Assembly (NCBI GenBank): GCA_015501055.1
Contig: JADNYV010000180.1
Span: 1-64,000, forward strand
Origin: Mucidula mucida
Lineage: Eukaryota > Basidiomycota > Agaricomycetes > Agaricales > Physalacriaceae
Reading direction: 5' to 3'
Length of the DNA: 64,000 bases
Shown one piece after another: positions 56,811 through 64,000 of the stretch. The notes under the pieces are model-generated. The model saw only the letters and a program-made list of their open reading frames with translations, had not been told where the DNA came from and made no database searches. Every line of letters starts with the position of its first letter. Position 1 is the stretch's first letter. The translations under genes were made by a program, and so were the position numbers.

Positions 56811-59360
56811 ATGTATACATTCAACTGTGATGGATGGCTGACTATCTGGGCATGCCCCAACACGGACAATTTATTTGTCCAACTCAAGCACACGAATAAC
56901 CATGTGCCTTACTTCTGCATTGATGTCCCCGCTGATGTTCAGCAGTTTGTAAAGGATAATCCTCGTCTACGCGGACCAGAGGTACAAATAACAACAACAC
57001 TCATAAATCACCGTGATTCATGATACTTCTAGCTTTGGAATGAAATCTTGAAGACATACCCAACCCCAAACTTCTCGCATTATGCTGTTCATTATCTTTA
57101 CATGAAGAGCCATCAGATAAGCGAGACAACAACAAAATTCAGTCAGCCAAAAAGCTCCTTGAAGAGTTTAGCCAGAAGGACAAAGGTTTGTCTTATCACA
57201 TCAAGTCAATTTCTATGCCTGACAATGCTGACGATGGATACATGGCCATTGCGTTCAGCATGCCAAACTTGATCTGCAAATGGGGAGGCCAGGTTGTTAA
57301 AATTGCACTTGATTCTACGTGTATGTATCCTTTTTCAACCAGCAAACTTGTTAACACAATATTCCAGTCAAAACAAACAAGTCAAACTTTGAGATATATG
57401 CACTTCTAGGCGAAGTCTATGGCTCCGGGTGTCCATTAGGCTATCTCCTCATTCAGTCAAATGAAGGCACACCGGGTGTGAAGGAGGCATACCTGCATAG
57501 GCTGTTGGATCACTTCAACACTACCTGAAAGTTCTCGCCTATCCAAACCTTGTCGGACAAGAATCTCACCAAAATCAATGTCTTCATTGCTACACTGTCA
57601 ATTAAACATCAGCTGTGCTTCTGGCATTGTCTGTGCACTATCAAAATATGTCTTGCCACTCTTGGACGCCATCCGGCTTTCTATAATGCGGATGATGCCT
57701 TCCGAGAGTACGATTGGATTGACAGGACATTTGTTCCCATTAACCAAATCCGTGACCATGCTCAGGTATGCTCATTGGTGTTCACTATCACTACTACTAA
57801 GAAGCTTTGACTAGACGGGACTAGAGGTTGCTCAGAAAGCGATCCCATCATTGACTATCCGTCTTGGCGGCGAGATTGTCAATGGAGCACTCAGTCGGCC
57901 CAAAGTTGTCATTCGACTCAGGGCCTCTGAGTTGAGCTCCGACTGCAGCAGCTCAGAGTCTGAGTTGGACTCGGACACTTCAGAGAGCGCACCATGCAGA
58001 GTGAAGCGGAAATCTTGGTCAAAGCTGAAACAGATGAATACCTGGGTTGCAGGTATTGAAGATATGCAGAACCTGGACGAGTGGGATTAGGAGAATGGGC
58101 CTGCCTGGCAGTTTGACAACACCAATGACTTGAAAGAGAGACAGTCTTTGCAACTCCTAGTGGCTACTCCTTCTGTCCCGCTCCGCACCGCTCTCAAGCT
58201 CTTCATATCTTTACTAAGCACTTTTGCGAACACCCCTTACTTCCTGGACGCGATGGCCGGTATCGTGTAGCAAAGGAGATTTGTGATGATGCAGTGCATG
58301 AGATGTACATGTTCTGCTAACAGCGCGGGCTCCGGGAGCTATGGGGCTACATGTGGACATTGTGGTACTGTCTTAAGAAGTGGCAGCTATGGGCACGCTC
58401 AATCTCACCATATCTTTATCAACTTCAAACAACCATGACTGTTGAGAACTTCTGGCGGTTTCTCAAACACAAAACTCTTCGTCATCTTCTGCACCTGCGC
58501 CTGGACCAGCTTATCTGGCTCCTGATCACCAAGGTTAATCCTAGGTTCAAGGCCAAGATGGCTACACTCAATGAATCCTTCCGCGCTGGTTGATCTAAGG
58601 AGCTGACACTACTGCAGACCTCTTTCAAGCGCTTATGAAAGGCCTTGCAGATGAAGAAAACAAATGGGACATACATTACCAATGTGGAGCAGTGAACTTG
58701 TACCTGCAGACAGCAGAAGTACAATGCTCACTGTCTCTGCAAGCATCTAGTCCAGGCGGTTGAGGATCCTCTGATGCACTTTTTCCAGGATGTAGTCCGC
58801 CGTAGAGTCCGGCCTTTTTATTGGCACCCAAATTTGGTTGAGAGAGGACAGTCTCCATTTCCAGATCTTTCCAAGTTAGAGCACTCTGTTGCAAATGGCG
58901 ACGACCAACCGCTTACCCGTCACAGCTCTGTAGCACTGAGAAAGGGTAAAGTGCATCCAACAGCAGATTTGTTGGCAGCATCAAACAAGCGTGTTCCTCA
59001 GGCCAGCAATAAGGACTGTCCTATTATGCTTACAAGCTCGTCCCCAGTACACAGTGACGACGAGGATAATGAGGTATGCATTGCAGGTTTTTAATATCTA
59101 GAAGCTCATATCATATCTAGTATGAAGACGCCAGGACAGAGATTCTGAAGCGCGCACAGGAGCTGCGGGAGGCTGCAAGACTGATGGAGGAGCAAGCAGC
59201 ACTTGGAACATCCAGCTCAAAGATCTGGGTAAAGAGCATAGCACACATAAAAGTCGGCAAAGATGCGGCTCAGATGGTAGATGATGTGCGTGTCTTTGCT
59301 ACCAGCGGCAGGAAGCGGCACACAGCCTGGGGAATGGGAGGAGGCAAAGCAGAGCAATGA
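56811..59360 (+). pseudogene. MULE-type transposase with SWIM zinc finger, decayed
   Basis: Plus-strand pieces in order: YTFNCDGWLTIWACPNTDN and DVPADVQQFVKDNPRLRGPE (N-terminal region common in basidiomycete MULEs); a GT..AG intron; VVKIALDSTC, containing the first catalytic Asp; IYALLGEVYGSGCPLGYLLI; LCFWHCL (the conserved WHC block); MTVENFWRFLKHKTLRHLLH with the likely catalytic Glu; and a SWIM finger TCTCRQQKYNAHCLCKHLVQ (CxC..CxH). A tail ends at the TGA 59358-59360. Stops at 58088, 58318 and 58591, one just before the SWIM motif, and others show it is dead. Terminal repeats and a 9-bp duplication were looked for and not found, partly because a gypsy LTR abuts the left side. Confidence 0.8.
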
Positions 59361-61320
59361 TTTTGCGCTCATACAATGGGATACGAGGCGCCTCGGCGGT
59401 CAGAATCAGCAGAGATATAGGCTAAGATAGAGGATGGTTCATTGGATGTGGAGATAATAGGATAACTTGAATTAATGGTAGTACATACATTCTTGTAGTA
59501 CATCATGCTCTAAATAATTCTGGCCCGAGATACAGCAGTGGCAACACGGATGGGCGTGACATGAACAATGTGAAGTCTGGCCAACTGCCGGATTTGGCCA
59601 AAGTCCGTGATTACACCCACAAAAACAGTGCCATTTGTGTTGGGGCACTTCGGGCAATAAACTATGGGCAAAACAATAATATTTGAACCAATTCTGTACC
59701 CAAAAAATAGTCTAGATAAATGCCAGAGAAGATATAAGAAAATGAGCAAAAAGCTGTGCTTGGAATTGAACCCTCAAATGGCAGTTGCTGGGTCACGTGA
59801 TTGCCATGGTGCTGGGTAAATAGCATTTAGTGTCCAAGTTGTTGCCAGAATGCTGGCCGGCCTTTTTCAGCAGATTCAATCGCAAGCAATATACGTGTTG
59901 TTCAGCACTTTGAAACCCTGCTTTTGACATATTGAGCTCATGTATTCCTAGGAACTTGGTTCCTCCACCTTCAGTGCGGCTATAGCTCCTTCACAACAAG
60001 AGTCATTGACTGCTGGAGAAGGACAACACAACAGCACAGTAATCACCTTTGCTTTTCATTTGGATTAGCCTAGACGACGGCCATACGGAAAGTGTTTGCT
60101 CTTTTTGTACTTCATGACATTGACAGATCAAGATTACATTGTCAGCCACGAATCTACCGTGACACAGCGGCTACATGATTTACTGAAAGGGTGTGCTTCA
60201 TTGCATCTACTAGGCTTTACTACAAACTAGTGTATTGAACAGTGCACATAGTTTTACCTCTTTCTTCTTAAACTGTGCGCGCTTGTTTTTAATCCTCTGA
60301 CAGTAAACGGTAAAAGTTTAACGGTCATCACATTTCAATGGCATTGTTACGTTGAAGCGAGCATCAATTGTGTTCATTGCTCAGTGACCGCCCGCTCCAG
60401 CGGGAGGAAGCTTTCTACGGCAAATCTATGCTTGGTCTTCCATTGCCGCCTTCCACAGGACACATTGAGAAGGGCGTCAGATACTGGAGGCGTCCTGTGG
60501 GGCCATCAGCAAAGGCCGCTGCGCTGGGCTAGTCAACTCTAGTATTTCAAGAAATCTTGAGTTTGGAGTCCTCCATTGTGCTTTCTGCTTCAGATTTCCA
60601 ACCCGCAATGGTGTTGCTGTTGCTGTACAATAAAGCTAGTTGCTCAAGTTTATAGGTATACAACACCAATACTTTTGAATACAAAGCTCTATTGGTAAAT
60701 TTACCGATACAAGTGATGATGCCCGTACTGAGGATGGCTTCCAAACATATGAGCTCCTTGCGGAGGGTGCTCCCACTGGTATGTTCCAGCACAAAAGATG
60801 AATGACCATGCCCATATGATCCATGTCCATTACTACCACTAAACAATGGCTGACCACCTCCATCAGGGAAAACTGAAAATTCTATGTACATCTACATAGG
60901 TATACATAGGCCAAGTAGTCCCCGTACAGAGGTACCCCTGTACGTAGCAATACATAGCCGCCACCAAGCTGCCCCGTATACCTCCTGTAGACCTATGTAG
61001 ACTGCACCAAGGTCTACACACACTGGCTTTATACCTTTGGTACATTAATAGTATATACACATATGCCTACAGCTGCTTCTTTTTAATAGGACTGAAATCA
61101 GGAAGAGCATTCTGGGCATTCCATGGCCAGACACCTTTCTCCCTCTCCTCGGAAATCATTCAAAACATCTTACCTCAATCTACACATCCAAAATTAGCAC
61201 CAGTATAAGAAGCGCAGATTTGAGAAGATCCTTTAACAACTCTGGATACCTCCTTGAATGATAAATTGTTCAAACAGGGAGGAAATTTACCGCTCAATCT
61301 ACTAAAAAGATTAGTCCGCT
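59361..61320. other. no gene recognised
   Basis: AT-leaning sequence with short frames only (the longest, 114 codons at 60891-60547 minus, has no motif). Contains the small inverted-repeat element listed separately. It may include the right part of the MULE element. Confidence 0.5.
60891..61001. repeat. 111-bp element with 16-bp inverted ends
   Basis: Left end TCTACATAGGTATACA. The right end in reverse complement is TCTACATAGGTCTACA, one mismatch. The interior repeats the words GTAC and TACATAG. No clear target duplication was seen, so a mobile origin is only suggested. Confidence 0.5.
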
Positions 61321-61373
61321 TTCATATATAAGGCCAGTGCCGAGCACAGATCCCTCACCACTCAGTGCATCGA

Positions 61374-61720
61374 CCAGTACCATTTTTAAGCTCACTGTCG
61401 CTTTCCTCGCTCTTCTCAGCAGCGCCATGTTGGCCACGTCCGTCGTTAACCGCGCCGGCGCTCCCATTCCTGTCCCCGCCAATACAGGGATTGCCCAAGC
61501 CCCCAATGCTATCATTGTCTTAACAACGTGCAACGGCCCCTTGCTTTGAGTGGTTGTTAAGAACCCTGCCTAGCAACTGCACCACACTCAGAGTCTCCGG
61601 CCAAGACAACACCATCACCAGTGTAATGAGCGCTGATGGGATTTAGTGCACCCTTTACGCATGAGCATTTTGCAATGGTTTCCTTTGATATCCCATTGTT
61701 CACCCATTGTCTGTAGTTAT
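61374..61720 (+). pseudogene. small secreted protein relic
   Basis: A frame reads FKLTVAFLALLSSAMLATSV, a clear signal-peptide-like run, followed by PIPVPANTGIAQAPNAIIVL and a TTCNGP motif, then in a shifted frame SNCTTLRVSGQDNTITSVMS and CTLYA. The expected start codon is ATT in context (ACCATTTTTAAG). A TATATAAG box lies at 61325. The Cys pattern is like small cysteine-containing secreted proteins of basidiomycetes. A frameshift near 61545 and later stops disable it. Confidence 0.5.
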
Positions 61721-62040
61721 CTAAAATGTACTGGAAGGTCCCAGCTAATCATGAGCACTGTCAACAACTTGCGTACCATTGGTTTTAATACCACGGCAAC
61801 ATCTTTTGACTGCTCCTCCACTTGAAGTGTTTTGTAGTAGAGGTCAGTCAACAAAATTTGAGATTGAAGAATGCCTTGGCTTAATGTTGCTCTGTGCCTT
61901 TTGACTATTGGAATTCTATAACTGTCTGGGTACACTGATAGAAGATGTACGTAGACCTAGTGCATCAGAAAAATGTACCGTCAGGTGTTTGAAAGACGAG
62001 GTCCAATTTCTACAGGCCACAGAGTATGTATGACTGCCAC

Positions 62041-62075
62041 TGTTAGCGACTGACTAAGCCACAGACTCAACCAGG
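62041..62075 (-). repeat. 35-bp tip of a minus-strand gypsy LTR
   Basis: Reads TGTTAGCGACTGACTAAGCC and continues to CAACCAGG, the first 35 bases of a minus-strand LTR (plus-strand view), then stops abruptly where a plus-strand LTR begins. The tip ends in CCAGG, which would be the left target copy of that insertion. Confidence 0.88.
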
Positions 62076-62604
62076 TGTTATGAATCGCCATATTTTCACA
62101 CTTTTACATCTTATCATATCTTATCGGGGGCCTTGTCTTATCAACCAACGGACTGCTTCATCATCTGTTTCGTCACCGATCATACCCCTTTTCATTACCG
62201 AAGCCGTACTCATGTCGGACACACGTCCAACACATGGATGACATCATACATGCCGATACCTCATGGACTCCCTATTGTATACACACCGCCGACACTCGTA
62301 GTACACATGGTTGTTTCAGTATTATTACTTACATGCAGTTACCACTCGTATTTAATGGTTTCACGGACTAGTAGCATACAACACTGGGTCAAGGGCATGG
62401 AGCATCCCTAGTGGAAACGTGTATGGACAAGGAGTCTCAAACACAGACTTACTAGTATATAAGCAGTAGTGTAGTATCATTGTACTTTAGTTCCGATCTC
62501 GTTTATACACCTGGCCTAGGCTAGTCTTACGAACGCGAACGCTTTCTTCCTTAGTTCTTGCTGTGGTACCTGGTTGAGTCTCGTGGCTTAGTCAGTCGCT
62601 AACA
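62076..62604 (+). repeat. gypsy 5' LTR
   Basis: 529 bp, TGTTATGAATCGCC to GTCGCTAACA. TATATAA is at 62456-62462 and the predicted transcript start AGTTCCGATCT is at 62489, 33 nt downstream. This segment is a perfect complement of the primer site. Confidence 0.93.
62450..62499 (+). promoter_or_regulatory. LTR core promoter and predicted transcription start
   Basis: TATATAAGC followed 33 nt later by TAGTTCCGATCT. The same spacing is seen in the LTR at 43290 and in the minus-strand LTRs. The start is inferred from its complementarity to the primer site and from the usual TATA-to-start distance. Confidence 0.65.
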
Positions 62605-63200
62605 GAAGATCGGAACTACTTTCTACCACCTACCACACATCCCTGATCGTCGATCAGCACTTTGCTGTTTGATCATCACACATTCCCCATTCCCTTTCCT
62701 GTTTACAGATCGACGGATTCCTAATCCCAGCGCACGTCCGCATACGTGTGTATTGGTCCCAGTAGCGCCGGCTAACAGTTAGAGATAACTGCCTCGGGTA
62801 CTGGAAGTAGCCGCTCTCACGAGAACGAACTTTTGGCAGTTGCACTTCAGTGGGCGCTGTTTACGGGTCAACCCCCGTTCCCAGGAAAACTTTGGCTTAC
62901 CTCACACCAGAGGGACGTCGGCTGGGCAATTGCGAACTTGTGACAAGCTCTTGGGCTCCGTAGATACGTAGTCAGTAGTCGGTAAAATAGTGTAGACAGT
63001 TACGATCCCTACCTACTTTACTTACCTTACGATACACATCATCATTCCCCACCCTACCAAGTCCTGGATTCTATTTCAGATCTAGGCGATCCCTCCCTAT
63101 TCATCCAAACCTCTATTCCTCACCCGTTTCATCCAAATCCGCATCACCCATATCCCCACTTTCACCCTTTCACTCTCCGATCCCATCACCCTGATCCATC

Positions 63201-64000
63201 ATGTCCAACGAAGCACCCGAAGCCGCTCATCACACACCCGCTCATCACGCCAATGACGAAACCAAAGGCCGATCCCTTGTCAACAAGCCTTATGACTATG
63301 ACGGGGACAAGTCCAAGTACAAGAGCTGGTGGCGATCGATGTTCACATACATCCGTGACAAGAAGAATAACCTCACATCGGACTCCGAAAGGATTGATGT
63401 TGTTCTCTCCTACATCCGAGGAGATCACGTTGATGCATGGGTCCAGAACTACTCGGACCAGAACTTCGACGAGGAGGAAGAGGAATGGACAGTCTCTTGG
63501 ACTGAGTTCAAGGAGAACTTGAAGGAGCGATTTGTGGACTCCAACCTCGCGCGAGATGCGCAAGATCAGATCGAACGGTTGCGCCAGGGGCAAGACACCG
63601 CTCAAGACTTCTTCCAGAAGTTCGAGGTCCTGCTCACTCAGGCAGGATACTCAAAGGATGACGCATTTGTCGTGCGACTTCTCGAGACCAATGTCAACGA
63701 GAAGATCATCGACCAGATCTATGGCAGCCGAGACGGGTTGCCAGAGAAGTACAAGGATTGGAAGGCACAGATCATTCAGATTGATCAGCTATGGAGAAGG
63801 CGGGCGGCGAGCAAGAGGTCCGGCATGCAGGCCCGGCCCCAAGCTCTGCAGGCGGCTACATCGAGAGCCAATCCTACGAACCCACCCCCGACGCCAATCA
63901 CACGACGAGATGCCACCGGTGTTACCTATGGAGGAGCCGGCAGGCCGATGACATTGACAACGCACGTCGAAGAGGACTTTGCTTCAGCTGTGGCGAACAC
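63201..64000 (+). pseudogene. gypsy gag, partial, with a frameshift near the end
   Basis: Begins MSNEAPEAAHHTPAHHANDE and matches the intact Gag at 44410 for about 245 codons. At about 63948 the sequence GCCGATGACATTGAC lacks one G relative to the intact copy, which shifts the frame just before the zinc knuckle. The window ends inside the knuckle-coding region. Confidence 0.82.

Larger units (their letters stand above)
62076..64000 (+). mobile_element. Ty3/gypsy chromovirus, 5' part only (window end)
   Basis: 5' LTR 62076-62604, primer site AGATCGGAACT at 62607-62617, leader, and gag from 63201. It continues beyond the window. Confidence 0.93.

Noticed and set aside
1..64000. tRNA, rRNA, CRISPR arrays, biosynthetic cluster
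   Set aside because: None was seen on reading both strands. The repeats present are transposon ends, LTRs and short tandem duplications.

Overview
The window looks like nuclear DNA of a mushroom-forming basidiomycete (Agaricomycetes). The evidence is short introns of about 45-60 bp with GT..AG borders, protein families typical of that group (F-box/LRR-like, TKL kinase with a helical adaptor, DUF6534 and DUF6535 membrane proteins), and a dense load of chromovirus, copia, KDZ, pogo/Tigger, hAT and MULE transposons. No rRNA, tRNA, CRISPR or bacterial-type feature was seen.

Layout. 1-6461: the 3' end of a Ty3/gypsy element (plus strand) split by a complete but dead Ty1/copia element (minus strand). 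6707-11955: a KDZ-type DNA transposon with ~410-bp inverted ends, carrying a nested pogo/Tigger-like element (6788-9339) in its left end and a rotted KDZ transposase C-terminus inside. 12326-12751: a MITE with a perfect 8-bp target duplication. 12927-20067: the best-preserved host island, with an F-box gene (2 exons) and a 14-exon, 1272-codon kinase gene, both minus strand. 21859-32000: a decayed DUF6535 membrane-protein gene broken by a MITE and by a full-length gypsy element (25291-31812). 32893-36100: a decayed copy of a DUF6534 gene, a deleted hAT transposon and gene debris. 37164-40859: a second host island, with a 5-exon secreted kinase-like gene (plus) and a DUF6534 seven-helix membrane protein gene (minus). 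42276-42942: a short non-autonomous hAT relative. 43290-56791: two full gypsy elements head to head, forming a palindrome of about 6.5 kb per arm, one arm interrupted by a solo LTR. 56811-59360: a decayed MULE transposase with a SWIM zinc finger. 61374-61720: a small secreted-protein relic. 62041-64000: an LTR tip followed by the start of another gypsy element that runs off the window.

The gypsy copies belong to one family with a gag, a pol ending in a chromodomain, and LTRs of ~530 bp. Their primer-binding site is complementary to the predicted 5' end of their own transcript, which predicts Tf1/sushi-type self-priming. None of the copies here has an intact pol. Host genes likely to be functional are the F-box gene, the long kinase, the secreted kinase-like gene and probably the DUF6534 gene.
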